This document shows positions 31,289 through 40,920 of a stretch of DNA of 46,538 bases, one piece after another. A model generated the notes under the pieces. It was not told the DNA's origin and searched no databases. It was given only the letters and a program-made list of their open reading frames with translations. The position numbers and the translations under genes were made by a program. Position 1 is the first letter of the stretch. Every line of letters starts with the position of its first letter. The DNA comes from an uncultured Clostridia bacterium (GTDB lineage Bacteria > Bacillota > Clostridia > Christensenellales > Borkfalkiaceae): contig CALVWU010000002.1 in assembly GCA_944367955.1 (NCBI GenBank), positions 1 to 46,538 of the forward strand. Direction: 5' to 3'.

Positions 31289-32283
31289 ATATCTCCGTTC
31301 TAGGCTGCGGCAGGTGGGGTTCGTTCCTCGCCTGGTATCAGGCCACAAAACTCAATAACAACGTAATACTGTGGGGCGAAAGCGGCCGCAAGTCGTACGA
31401 GGTTCTAAAAAACACCGGCGCGAACGAGTATGTCACTCTCGACGACTCCATAACCTTGACCTGCGATCTCGCGCTCGCCGTAAAACATGCCGAAGTCATA
31501 ATAATTTCCATCAGCGCGCAGGCTCTGCGCTCCTTTCTGCCCAAGGTCGTGTCCTGCGGCACAGCGGGCAAAAAGTTCGTGCTGTGCATGAAGGGCATCG
31601 AAGAGGGAACGGGCAAACGCCTGTCCGAAGTCGCCGCGGAGTGCGGCGTGCCCGCGCGCGATACGGCCGTATGGGTCGGCCCCGGCCATATTCAGGCGTT
31701 CACGCAGGGCATACCCAACTGCATGCTCATCGACAGCGTAAACGGCGAGCTCACAAAATATCTTGCCGACAGTTTCAAAAGCAGCCTCATCCGCTTTTAT
31801 TACGGCAACGACCTCGTGGGCACCGAAGTCGGCGCGGCGGCAAAAAACGTGCTGGGCATAGTAGCGGGCGTTTTGGACGGCTGCGGATATACCGCGCTCA
31901 AAGGCCCGCTCATGGCCCGCGGCGCGTTCGAAGTGGCGTCGTTGATAAAGGCCATGGGCGGCAACTTCAATTCGGCGTACGGGCTGGCGCATCTCGGCGA
32001 TTACGAAACCACTCTCTTTTCGCCCTATTCCAACAACCGTCGTTTCGGCGAACTGATGTCCCGCGGGGTAAAGTTCGATAAGCTTGCCGAAGGCGTAATG
32101 ACGGCCAAAGCCATGAAGGAGCTGGGCGAACGCCACGGAATCGAGCTGCCCATCACCAACGCGGTATACGAAGCCTGCTTTCTGTCCCATGCCTTCGAAT
32201 CGGGCGACGGCCCCGCGCAGTGCATGCAAATTATTTTAAAGTTATTTGAACGGCAAACAAAAACTCAGTTTTATAAAAAGTGA
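31285..32283 (+). CDS. gpsA: NAD(P)-dependent glycerol-3-phosphate dehydrogenase, divergent
   Basis: 332 residues. The enzyme reduces dihydroxyacetone phosphate to sn-glycerol-3-phosphate for phospholipid synthesis. The Rossmann motif is [11 protein letters not shown]. The catalytic Lys is in [14 protein letters not shown], and the Asp and Arg residues are in AHLGDYETT and SNNRRFG. Several blocks differ from textbook GpsA: GPSHAEE reads [14 protein letters not shown] reads AHLGDY, and ALxTRG reads PLMARG. I still favour GpsA because the active-site residues and length agree. It overlaps recR by 4 nt, an unusual position for gpsA, which often sits beside der/plsY. Confidence 0.85.
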   Translation: MNISVLGCGRWGSFLAWYQATKLNNNVILWGESGRKSYEVLKNTGANEYVTLDDSITLTCDLALAVKHAEVIIISISAQALRSFLPKVVSCGTAGKKFVLCMKGIEEGTGKRLSEVAAECGVPARDTAVWVGPGHIQAFTQGIPNCMLIDSVNGELTKYLADSFKSSLIRFYYGNDLVGTEVGAAAKNVLGIVAGVLDGCGYTALKGPLMARGAFEVASLIKAMGGNFNSAYGLAHLGDYETTLFSPYSNNRRFGELMSRGVKFDKLAEGVMTAKAMKELGERHGIELPITNAVYEACFLSHAFESGDGPAQCMQIILKLFERQTKTQFYKK

Positions 32284-32295
32284 ACGCAAAACGAT

Positions 32296-32324
32296 TTGCC
32301 AAAAGTTATACATAAGTATAAAAT
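32296..32324 (+). promoter_or_regulatory. promoter of typA
   Basis: TTGCCA (32296-32301), 17-nt spacer, TAAAAT (32319-32324). Confidence 0.6.
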
Positions 32325-32359
32325 AATACCGTTTTAAAGTTTATTAAAGGGTATAACAC

Positions 32360-34192
32360 ATGTTAAGAACAGATTTGCGCAACGTAGCAATAATAGCCCA
32401 TGTAGACCACGGCAAAACCACGCTCGTGGACGGCATGTTAAAACAAAGCCACACCTTCCGCGAAAACCAGTCGGTGGAAGAGAGAGTGATGGACTCCAAT
32501 GCCATCGAACGCGAAAGGGGCATAACCATACTCGCAAAAAACACTTCCATACACTACAAGGGCGTAAAGATCAACGTCGTCGATACTCCCGGCCACGCCG
32601 ACTTTTCGGGCGAGGTCGAAAGGGTAATGATGATGGTAAACGGTGTGCTCGTCCTCGTCGACGCCGCCGAAGGCCCCATGCCCCAGACCCGTTTCGTCGT
32701 TCAAAAGGCATTGGAGATGGGCCACCGCCTCATAATCGTGGTGAACAAAATCGACCGCCCCGACGCCCGTTTAAACGAGGTGAAGGACGAAATTTTAGAG
32801 CTCTTGTTGGAACTCGACGCCTCCGACGACCAGCTGATGTCCCCCGTGGTGTGGTGTTCGGGCAGGGACGGCACGGCCACCCTCGATCTCGATATCCCCG
32901 GCAAGGACTTGACGCCCCTGTTCGAAACCATTTTAAACCACATCCCCCCCATGGAGGCCGATGTCGAAGGCCCCGCGCAGATACTCTGCTCGTCCATCGA
33001 CTATAACGACTATGTGGGGCGCATAGGCATAGGCCGCATCGAGCGCGGCTCGGTAAAGGCCGGTCAGTCGGTGGTGGTAACAAACTACAACAACCAGTCT
33101 CTCCGTCAAAGCGGCAAGATAGTCAATCTCTATCAGATAGAAGGTTTAAGCCGCGTAAACTGCGACGAGGCCAAGGCTGGCGACATCGTATGTTTTTCGG
33201 GGCTCGATAAAATAAATATCGGCGACACCGTGTGCTCTCCCGACTGCGTAGAGGCGCACAAATTCGTAAAGATAACCGAACCCACGGTCGAAATGACCTT
33301 TTCGGTCAACGATTCCCCCTTCGCCGGCAAGGACGGCAAGTGGGTAACCACCAGGCATCTGCGCGAAAGGCTGTTCAAGGAACTGTTAAAGGATGTTTCG
33401 CTGCGCGTAGAGGAAACCGACTCCGCCGACAGCTACCGCGTGTGCGGCAGGGGCGAAATGCACCTGTCCATTCTCATCGAAAACATGCGGCGCGAAGGTT
33501 ACGAATTCCAGGTATCCACGCCGAGGGTAATGTATAAGTACGTCGAAGGTCAAAAATACGAACCCGTCGAGCGGCTCATAGTGGACATTCCCGAAGAAGC
33601 TTCGGGCGCGGTGTTCCAGTCCATGGGCAACCGCAAGGGCGAACTTCTGCACATGTCCGCCGTCGGCAGCCGCACCCGCCTCGAATTCCTCATTCCCGCC
33701 CGCGGTCTCTTCGGCTACAAATCCGAATTTTTAACCTCCACAAAGGGCGAAGGCGTAATGAGCAGCACCTTCTTCGAATACCAGCCCTACAAGGGCGATC
33801 TCAGCCGCCGCAGCACGGGTTCGCTCGTCGCGTTCGAAACGGGCGAAGCCGTAACTTACGGCCTGTACAACGCGCAGGGCCGCGGCACGCTGTTCATCGG
33901 CCCCGGCACTCCCGTATACGAGGGCATGGTGATAGGCGAAAGCCCCAAAAACGAAGATATTAACGTAAACGTCTGCAAAACCAAGCATCTCACCAACACC
34001 CGTTCGTCGGCCTCCGACGACGCGTTAAGGCTTATAACTCCCAAAAAGATGAGCCTCGAAGAGTGCCTCGAATTTATCGGCGACGACGAACTGTTGGAAG
34101 TTACTCCCAAAAATATCCGCATACGCAAGCGCATACTCGACAGCGAACTTCGCGCAAAGGCCGCCGCCAAAATAAGAAAGGGCCTGGCATAA
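32360..34192 (+). CDS. typA: ribosome-associated GTPase TypA/BipA
   Basis: 610 residues, full length. G domain: [23 protein letters not shown] (switch I), [14 protein letters not shown] (switch II), NKIDRPDAR. Domain II, EF-G-like domains III and V, and the BipA-specific C-terminal domain follow ([39 protein letters not shown]). It acts on the 70S ribosome under stress and low temperature and in subunit assembly. TTAAAGGG lies upstream of the ATG. Confidence 0.97.
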   Translation: MLRTDLRNVAIIAHVDHGKTTLVDGMLKQSHTFRENQSVEERVMDSNAIERERGITILAKNTSIHYKGVKINVVDTPGHADFSGEVERVMMMVNGVLVLVDAAEGPMPQTRFVVQKALEMGHRLIIVVNKIDRPDARLNEVKDEILELLLELDASDDQLMSPVVWCSGRDGTATLDLDIPGKDLTPLFETILNHIPPMEADVEGPAQILCSSIDYNDYVGRIGIGRIERGSVKAGQSVVVTNYNNQSLRQSGKIVNLYQIEGLSRVNCDEAKAGDIVCFSGLDKINIGDTVCSPDCVEAHKFVKITEPTVEMTFSVNDSPFAGKDGKWVTTRHLRERLFKELLKDVSLRVEETDSADSYRVCGRGEMHLSILIENMRREGYEFQVSTPRVMYKYVEGQKYEPVERLIVDIPEEASGAVFQSMGNRKGELLHMSAVGSRTRLEFLIPARGLFGYKSEFLTSTKGEGVMSSTFFEYQPYKGDLSRRSTGSLVAFETGEAVTYGLYNAQGRGTLFIGPGTPVYEGMVIGESPKNEDINVNVCKTKHLTNTRSSASDDALRLITPKKMSLEECLEFIGDDELLEVTPKNIRIRKRILDSELRAKAAAKIRKGLA

Positions 34193-34224
34193 GGCGGGCA
34201 AACGCCGCTTTTTAAGGGGATGAT

Positions 34225-34605
34225 ATGGACAGATTGATGTACGTCGAACTCAAAAGCGGCTGGTCGGACGACGGCCCCGCGTGGATAGGTTATGTCCGCA
34301 TGTCGAAGTCGGGCAAAACCATCTACTTCAACGATCGCGCGCTGCAAAGATGCAGGGGCGCGCAGGGCAATTATTTCGATGTCGAAAGCGGCGAAGAGTA
34401 CTGGGTATCCGGCGTTAAAAAGCATTCAAGCAACCGCCATCCCGCAGGCGGGGGAAAGGTTACGATCGACAGCCGCGCCGTCGAAGAATTTCTGCGGCTT
34501 AAAGGTTGGAAGCGGTTGTCCGCAACCGATTATGTCGTCGAAGATATTGCCGACAGCTTTCCCGTCGACAGGGTAAACAGATTGTTAAATTCAAAACAGC
34601 AATAA
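34225..34605 (+). CDS. conserved protein of unknown function
   Basis: 126 residues. The pattern GPAWIGYVRMSKSGKTIYFNDRALQR, then GNYFDVESGEEYWVSGVKKH and an HPAGGGKVTID block, recurs in uncharacterised short proteins of Bacillota and Bacteroidota, from memory. No catalytic motif, signal peptide or membrane segment is visible; it is beta-rich, Tyr/Trp-rich and basic. AAGGGGATGAT precedes the ATG. It follows typA by 32 nt and probably belongs to its transcript, ending at the strong terminator at 34611. Confidence 0.75.
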   Translation: MDRLMYVELKSGWSDDGPAWIGYVRMSKSGKTIYFNDRALQRCRGAQGNYFDVESGEEYWVSGVKKHSSNRHPAGGGKVTIDSRAVEEFLRLKGWKRLSATDYVVEDIADSFPVDRVNRLLNSKQQ

Positions 34606-34610
34606 AAATG

Positions 34611-34652
34611 CGCCGCCGCAGAGCAAACAGCTCTGCGGCGGCGTCGGTTTTT
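34611..34652 (+). terminator. terminator of the typA transcript
   Basis: A 13-bp perfect stem (34612-34624 with 34630-34642, AAACA loop) is followed by GTCGGTTTTTG. Confidence 0.8.
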
Positions 34653-34677
34653 GTGTTTCGATGCGCCTAAGGTATTT

Positions 34678-35574
34678 TTACATCATCTGCGAAATATCAA
34701 CCGTCTGCGCGTCGGGCAGCGTTATTTCCGTCGTTCCGTAGTCGTAAAAATATGTGCATCCAGTCGGATTTATCACCATGTCCGATTTCACCATGGCAAG
34801 CTTTCCGTCCACAATTTTAACTTCCAGTCTCCAATACTCCGCATTCCAGTATTCCATAATGGAATTTGTCGTTATGTGTTCGTTCGAATCCCTATCGCTG
34901 TTTCCGTTATAAACGTACGCACCCTTTTCGTCGTCGTATGTAAATTCATCGTAAAATTCGCTAAGGTCGGGGCACACCATGGTGTAGCTGGCCATCCAGT
35001 TGTCAAAAATTTCAATATATTCCTCGCGCATTCCGTCGGGCATCGTGTTTAAGTCGTATTTTATAAAGCTGTCCGAAATTTCGCCCGTCGTCGGATCCAT
35101 GTTTGTATACGACCATCTGCTTTCGGGCGTCTTTTCGGTATAGGTATGCTGTCCTTCGAATTCCATGTGGGTGAGCCGGCTGTCGCCGTCTTCGTCTTTA
35201 AAGTATTTCAGGTCGTAGCCGTGACCCTCGTTTATATACCTTATGGTAACGTCGTTCTTACCCGTTTCGGCAAAGGCCGCTATCCATTCGTCCTTTGTCA
35301 CTTTGTCCGAAACAAGCGCGTCAAAATCGGTGTCCTCCGTCAAAACAACGGGCTGTTCCGCGCCGCACACGGTGCATATTCCGTTTTCGTATGTGTGCGC
35401 GCCCCTGTCCTTCACTTCGTCGGTGTCGTCGCACGTCGCTTCGTGCCAGTGTTCGTTTTCGTCAAAACTCCACTTGTCCGAAAACGTGTGCGTGTGTGTC
35501 TCCGCGTCGCATGCCGCAAGCGAAATGCACGCCGCCCCGGCGAAAATCAGTGCCAAAAACTTTTTTGCTTTCAT
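34678..35574 (-). CDS. lipoprotein with His-rich N-terminal domain
   Basis: 298 residues from ATG 35574 (GAGGAG upstream). It has a lipoprotein signal peptide: basic MKAKK, a hydrophobic core, then lipobox SLAAC with Cys about 22. The mature start carries HTHTF, HWHEATCDD and CTVCGAEQP, a His/Cys-rich segment seen in many surface lipoproteins of gut Bacillota and able to bind metal. The rest (about 80-298) is acidic and aromatic-rich with no recognised fold, and may be a lipoprotein-localisation-type beta domain. It has a consensus promoter at 35628-35656, which is divergent from the XRE regulator. Confidence 0.8.
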   Translation of the reverse strand: MKAKKFLALIFAGAACISLAACDAETHTHTFSDKWSFDENEHWHEATCDDTDEVKDRGAHTYENGICTVCGAEQPVVLTEDTDFDALVSDKVTKDEWIAAFAETGKNDVTIRYINEGHGYDLKYFKDEDGDSRLTHMEFEGQHTYTEKTPESRWSYTNMDPTTGEISDSFIKYDLNTMPDGMREEYIEIFDNWMASYTMVCPDLSEFYDEFTYDDEKGAYVYNGNSDRDSNEHITTNSIMEYWNAEYWRLEVKIVDGKLAMVKSDMVINPTGCTYFYDYGTTEITLPDAQTVDISQMM

Positions 35575-35627
35575 AAAGGTTTCTCCTCTGACATTGTATT
35601 TGCCGTATATGACAATGGTCAATTATT

Positions 35628-35656
35628 AGTATACTATTGTATTTATTATTTGTCAA
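35628..35656 (-). promoter_or_regulatory. promoter of the lipoprotein gene
   Basis: Minus strand TTGACA (35651-35656), 17-nt spacer, TATACT (35628-35633). The surrounding sequence is AT-rich with overlapping TTATT/AATAA dyads, where the adjacent XRE protein could bind. Confidence 0.85.
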
Positions 35657-35702
35657 TAAATAATTTATAATAGTATTCAAAAAATAGACTTACGGTAGGC
35701 GA

Positions 35703-35993
35703 ATGCTCAACGAAAAAATCAAAAGTTTAAGGCTTTCATACAATATAACGCAGGTGGAGCTTGCAAAGCGGCTCGGCGTAAGCAAGCAGTGCGTTTCAAA
35801 TTGGGAAAACGATAATATCCAGCCGTCTATCGACATGCTTGTAAAAATCGCGCGCTTTTTCAACGTGTCGTGCGACTATCTTCTCGGCACGGGCGGCGGC
35901 AACTGCGTCAGCGTCGAAGGTCTTACCGAAGAGCAGGTGGCGCACGTCAAGCTTATAATAGCCGACCTTGCCTCTGCCGGCCGCGGCCGGTAA
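35703..35993 (+). CDS. XRE family transcriptional regulator
   Basis: 96 residues. The Cro/CI-type helix-turn-helix covers residues 1-62 (IKSLRLSYNITQVELAKRLGVSKQCVSNWENDNIQPS), followed by FFNVSCDYLLG, the standard end of the domain in stand-alone Bacillota regulators. A short C-terminal helix (LTEEQVAHVKLIIADL) may dimerise. It is divergent from the lipoprotein gene with 128 nt between starts, so it may regulate that gene and itself. A weak TAGGCGA serves as ribosome binding site. Confidence 0.92.
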   Translation: MLNEKIKSLRLSYNITQVELAKRLGVSKQCVSNWENDNIQPSIDMLVKIARFFNVSCDYLLGTGGGNCVSVEGLTEEQVAHVKLIIADLASAGRGR

Positions 35994-36060
35994 CTTTCGG
36001 CATATTTCCCCGCCGCATATAATATATTAAATTGTATAGTAAAGAGTAAAGGAGGGGGAT

Positions 36061-36327
36061 ATGCAGGAGAGCAACGGAGTGGCGGCGGAACACACTCTTT
36101 CAATCGAAAACAAAAGGCGGGTAGTCGCCACGGGGATAGAGGGGGTGCGCGAATTTTCCCCCGAAAAAATGACCTTGACCATCGCGGGCGGAAGAATAAC
36201 GATAGGCGGTTCGGGCATGAAGATAACGGCCTTTTCAAAGCAGACCGGGGCGTTTTCGGCCACGGGGTCGATAATTTCCGTAAAGTATTCGGGCGGCGAG
36301 GGCCTTAAAAAAAGGCTGCTTAAATGA
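36061..36327 (+). CDS. yabP: sporulation protein YabP
   Basis: 88 residues, YabP/YqfC family. Beta-rich pattern: HTLSIENKRRVVATGIEGV, EFSPEKMTLTIAGGRITIGG and MKITAFSKQTGAFSATGSI. YabP acts in the mother cell during spore coat and cortex assembly. AAGGAGGGGG precedes the ATG. It overlaps yabQ by 4 nt. A CATATAAT at 36016-36023 resembles a sigma-E -10 element, but no -35 was found at the right distance. Confidence 0.9.
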   Translation: MQESNGVAAEHTLSIENKRRVVATGIEGVREFSPEKMTLTIAGGRITIGGSGMKITAFSKQTGAFSATGSIISVKYSGGEGLKKRLLK

Positions 36328-36704
36328 GCGGCCTGCCCGCGGTATTGGTGTGCGCCGCCTGCGGCGCGACAAGCGGGGTGTTTTACGACGCAATGTTCGT
36401 TTTGCGCCGCGCGGCCTGTCTTGTTTTTGCAAAAAACTCGCTCCCCGCCCGCATTTCAACGTTGGTGTGCGACATTTTATACTTCGCGTTTTTAACGGCA
36501 TATTTTCTGTTTTTGTCGTATATCTGCAATTTTAACGGCATAAGGGCGTATATGTTCGTCGCTTTGGCCGCCGGAATAGTCATTTATTTGAAAAGTTTGC
36601 ACGTTATTGTTGCATTTTTTGTAAATAAAGTGTATAATAAAATCGAAGAAAAATATAAAAAGGGGTCATCGGTGTGCAAAACGAAGAAAAGCGCAAAAGA
36701 ATAA
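36324..36704 (+). CDS. yabQ: spore cortex biosynthesis protein YabQ
   Basis: 126 residues. Hydrophobic helices are visible at about 3-30, 47-70 and 75-100, with the YabQ pattern GATSGVFYDAMFVLRR, then VCDILYFAFLTAYFLFL, GIRAYMFVALAAGIVIY and a basic C-terminal tail. YabQ is a mother-cell membrane protein needed for cortex formation in Bacillus. It is coupled to yabP by ATGA and overlaps divIC by 31 nt. Confidence 0.88.
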   Translation: MSGLPAVLVCAACGATSGVFYDAMFVLRRAACLVFAKNSLPARISTLVCDILYFAFLTAYFLFLSYICNFNGIRAYMFVALAAGIVIYLKSLHVIVAFFVNKVYNKIEEKYKKGSSVCKTKKSAKE

Positions 36705-36937
36705 TAGCCGGCGTAACCGTTGCGGGCATTATTTTAATAGTCATTCTCTTCGCCGTCGTCATATATCAGATAATCGATATATGCGTGTTGAAAGCGCGCA
36801 GAGACCGTTTGCAAAGCGAATACGAAAGTATCCTCGCTCAAATCGAAGAGGGTTCCGACTGGCTTGAAAATTACGAGCTGAACAAGGACGAAATTTTGTA
36901 TATCCTCGCCCTTCAACACGGTTACCGCCCCGCATAA
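36674..36937 (+). CDS. divIC: septum formation initiator DivIC/FtsB-like
   Basis: 87 residues from GTG 36674, with AGGGG upstream inside yabQ. Cytoplasmic basic tail, one transmembrane helix (about 10-31: IAGVTVAGIILIVILFAVVIY), then an extracytoplasmic coiled coil (ARRDRLQSEYESILAQIEE) and a short C-terminal part. This is the DivIC/FtsB divisome architecture, and the yabP-yabQ-divIC order supports DivIC. Confidence 0.87.
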   Translation: MQNEEKRKRIIAGVTVAGIILIVILFAVVIYQIIDICVLKARRDRLQSEYESILAQIEEGSDWLENYELNKDEILYILALQHGYRPA

Positions 36938-36943
36938 AAGAGT

Positions 36944-37813
36944 ATGAAGATAGCGGCAATAGATATAGGATCGAATTCCGTTCGCCTGATGATGTGGGCG
37001 GACGGAAAAACTTTATATAAACGGCTGAACACCACCCGTTTGGGCGAAGGGCTTATCGCCACGGGCGTTATGGGGAGCGACGCCATGCGCCGCACGGCCG
37101 CTGCGGTAAGCGAATTTGTCGGCGCGGCCCTTTCCGAAGGCGCGCAAAGGATATACGCCTTTGCTACGGCGGCCGTGCGCTCGGCCTCCAACACGCGCGA
37201 ATTCGTTTCGCTCGTCCGCGACGTCGCGGGCGTGGATGTCGACGTAATATCGGGGGAAGAGGAGGCGCGCATAGGCATTCTCGGCGCGATAGGTTTCGGC
37301 GACGGCGGCATAATAGACGTCGGCGGAGCCTCCACCGAAATAACTTTGCAACGCGGCGGCAAAAGAATATATTCGCACAGCGCAAACGTGGGCACGGTAA
37401 AACTTTACGATGCCTGCGGGCGGGATAAGTCGGCTTTGTCGGCATATATCCGCGGTGCAATAGCCGAATACGGCGGCGTTCGGGCAAACGGGCTTGCGGT
37501 GTACGCGATAGGCGGAACAGCCACTACCATGGCCTCGGTATCGCTCGGCCTCCAAGTGTACGATCCCTCAAAAACCGACGGCTTTACCATAACTTTAAAC
37601 GAGGCGAAATCGCTCGCCGATAAAATCCTGTCCCTCTCCGTCGAGCAGGTAAAGGCGATGCCCGGCATGGAACCCAGGCGCGCCGACCTTATCGGCGGCG
37701 GCTGTCTGTTGATGTGCGAAGTAATGGAGATGCTCGGCATAGACCGCATAACCGTGTCCGAAAAAGATAACCTCGAAGGCTACGTCCTTTCAAAACTTGA
37801 CCATGAAAGCTAA
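36944..37813 (+). CDS. Ppx/GppA family phosphatase
   Basis: 289 residues, only the two-lobed ASKHA-type Ppx/GppA domain; the C-terminal HD domain of long members is absent. Motifs: AAIDIGSNSVRLMM (phosphate 1), FATAAVRSASN, ISGEEEARIG, IIDVGGASTEI (phosphate 2) and AIGGTATTMASV. Such short enzymes hydrolyse polyphosphate or pppGpp; which one is uncertain. It begins 6 nt after divIC and overlaps the M50 gene by 11 nt. Confidence 0.93.
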   Translation: MKIAAIDIGSNSVRLMMWADGKTLYKRLNTTRLGEGLIATGVMGSDAMRRTAAAVSEFVGAALSEGAQRIYAFATAAVRSASNTREFVSLVRDVAGVDVDVISGEEEARIGILGAIGFGDGGIIDVGGASTEITLQRGGKRIYSHSANVGTVKLYDACGRDKSALSAYIRGAIAEYGGVRANGLAVYAIGGTATTMASVSLGLQVYDPSKTDGFTITLNEAKSLADKILSLSVEQVKAMPGMEPRRADLIGGGCLLMCEVMEMLGIDRITVSEKDNLEGYVLSKLDHES

Positions 37814-38561
37814 ATTAATCACCGCGGCCGGCGTTGTCGCCGCGCTCGTCCTTGCCGTCGCGGCGGGATATGTGTTCTGCGTGCGCGCCGACCTTTTCAA
37901 AGCAGGCCATGACGCACTCGCCGCAATATATGTGCTGCTCGTTGCCGCGTCGGTGCCGTTTTGCGACGTGTTGCACGAGTGCGGTCATCTCGTCGCCGGG
38001 CTGTGCTGCAAAATGCGCGTAAAGCTCTCCCGCTGGCGGCCGTTCAAAAGCTCGTTCGTAAGCGTCGATCCCGTCGGCAGCAAGTCCATGCGCGCCCGCA
38101 TGCTCGCAACAAGTTTGGGCGGTCTCGCCGTCAATGCGATAACTTTCGCGCTCGGCGTCGCGGCTCTGTGTACTTCGGCGATGCCTTCGGCGTTCGCCGC
38201 GCTCGCGCCCTATTCGGCCTATCTTTTGATAGTCAACGCCGTACCTTGCGAAGGGGAGGGCAAAAACGACGGCCTTGTCGCGTCGGAACTCATCCGCCTC
38301 ACCGATTCGTCCCGCGTGATGCTCGCCGTGCTGCGCGCGCAGGGCATGGTAAACGGCGGCGTTCCCCTTGCAAACATTCCGCAAGCTCTGCTCTTCGATC
38401 TGCCGCAGCTGCCCGAAGACGATGTAAATTTTATAATCCTCACGCAGCTTCGCGCCGAATACTTTTCCGCGCGCGGGGACGCGGCCGAAGCTGAAAAATA
38501 TTTCGACCGTTTCGAGCAGATAAAATGCTATCTGCCCGAAGGTTATGCCGAACGGCAATAA
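37803..38561 (+). CDS. M50-type (site-2-protease-like) membrane metalloprotease
   Basis: 252 residues from ATG 37803. An in-frame TTG at 37797 is less likely. Helices are visible at about 5-28, 38-56 and 95-150. The zinc motif HECGH lies at 58-62 at the end of a hydrophobic helix, followed by VAGL. A second conserved region GGLAVNAITFALG and then VNAVPCEGEGKNDG supply the third-ligand Asp of M50 enzymes. The C-terminal 75 residues are soluble and helical, possibly TPR-like (EYFSARGDAAEAEKYFDRF). SpoIVFB activates pro-sigma-K in spores by this chemistry; whether this protein does so is inference from the neighbouring sporulation genes. It overlaps the Ppx gene by 11 nt. Confidence 0.75.
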   Translation: MKAKLITAAGVVAALVLAVAAGYVFCVRADLFKAGHDALAAIYVLLVAASVPFCDVLHECGHLVAGLCCKMRVKLSRWRPFKSSFVSVDPVGSKSMRARMLATSLGGLAVNAITFALGVAALCTSAMPSAFAALAPYSAYLLIVNAVPCEGEGKNDGLVASELIRLTDSSRVMLAVLRAQGMVNGGVPLANIPQALLFDLPQLPEDDVNFIILTQLRAEYFSARGDAAEAEKYFDRFEQIKCYLPEGYAERQ

Positions 38562-38566
38562 GTTTC

Positions 38567-38610
38567 AAAGCCGCCGCGCGCTGTCTGTCAGGCAGTCGCG
38601 CGGCGGCTTT
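38567..38610 (+). terminator. terminator after the M50 gene
   Basis: A 14-bp stem AAAGCCGCCGCGCG/CGCGCGGCGGCTTT (38567-38580 with 38597-38610) followed by CTG, with little T beyond the stem. Confidence 0.6.
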
Positions 38611-38619
38611 CTGTCGGGA

Positions 38620-38653
38620 GGTTATTCGGCCGCCGTTCGGCGGCCGAATAACC
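38620..38653. repeat. perfect 15-bp inverted repeat
   Basis: GGTTATTCGGCCGCC (38620-38634), loop GTTC, then its exact complement (38639-38653), ending 1 nt from the stop of the minus-strand microprotein gene. There is no T tract, so it is probably a 3'-stabilising hairpin or factor-dependent end. Confidence 0.7.
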
Positions 38654-38654
38654 G

Positions 38655-38810
38655 TCAGTTAAATCTTTTCAGCGGCGAAAAGCAGTGGGGGCATACGCCG
38701 CCGTTTTCGTGCGCGCACCTCATGCAAACGTGGTTTCCGCAGCGCGGGCACTCCAAAAAATCCCCGCGCGCGATGTGTTTTTCAATGCCATCGCAATAAC
38801 TTTTTTCCAT
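38655..38810 (-). CDS. 51-residue Cys-rich zinc-finger microprotein
   Basis: ATG 38810 to TGA 38655-38657, 51 residues. Six cysteines lie at 21, 24, 29, 32, 40 and 43, giving C-x2-C-x4-C-x2-C-x7-C-x2-C. His residues between and beside the pairs (27, 34, 42) make two interleaved zinc sites plausible, RING or zinc-ribbon style. A further Cys is at 6. Three regularly spaced CxxC pairs in a chance frame would be unusual. GGAGG lies 14 nt before the ATG, a rather long spacing. The gene is convergent with the M50 gene and divergent from gyrB, whose promoter is 100 nt away. Function unknown. Confidence 0.65.
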   Translation of the reverse strand: MEKSYCDGIEKHIARGDFLECPRCGNHVCMRCAHENGGVCPHCFSPLKRFN

Positions 38811-38812
38811 AA

Positions 38813-40906
<2,094 letters not shown>

Positions 40907-40920
40907 GGAGGGTTTAAAAA

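Noticed and set aside
36001..36060. Sigma-E promoter for yabP
   Set aside because: CATATAAT at 36016-36023 fits the -10, but the only ATATT-like -35 is about 9 nt away instead of 14-15.
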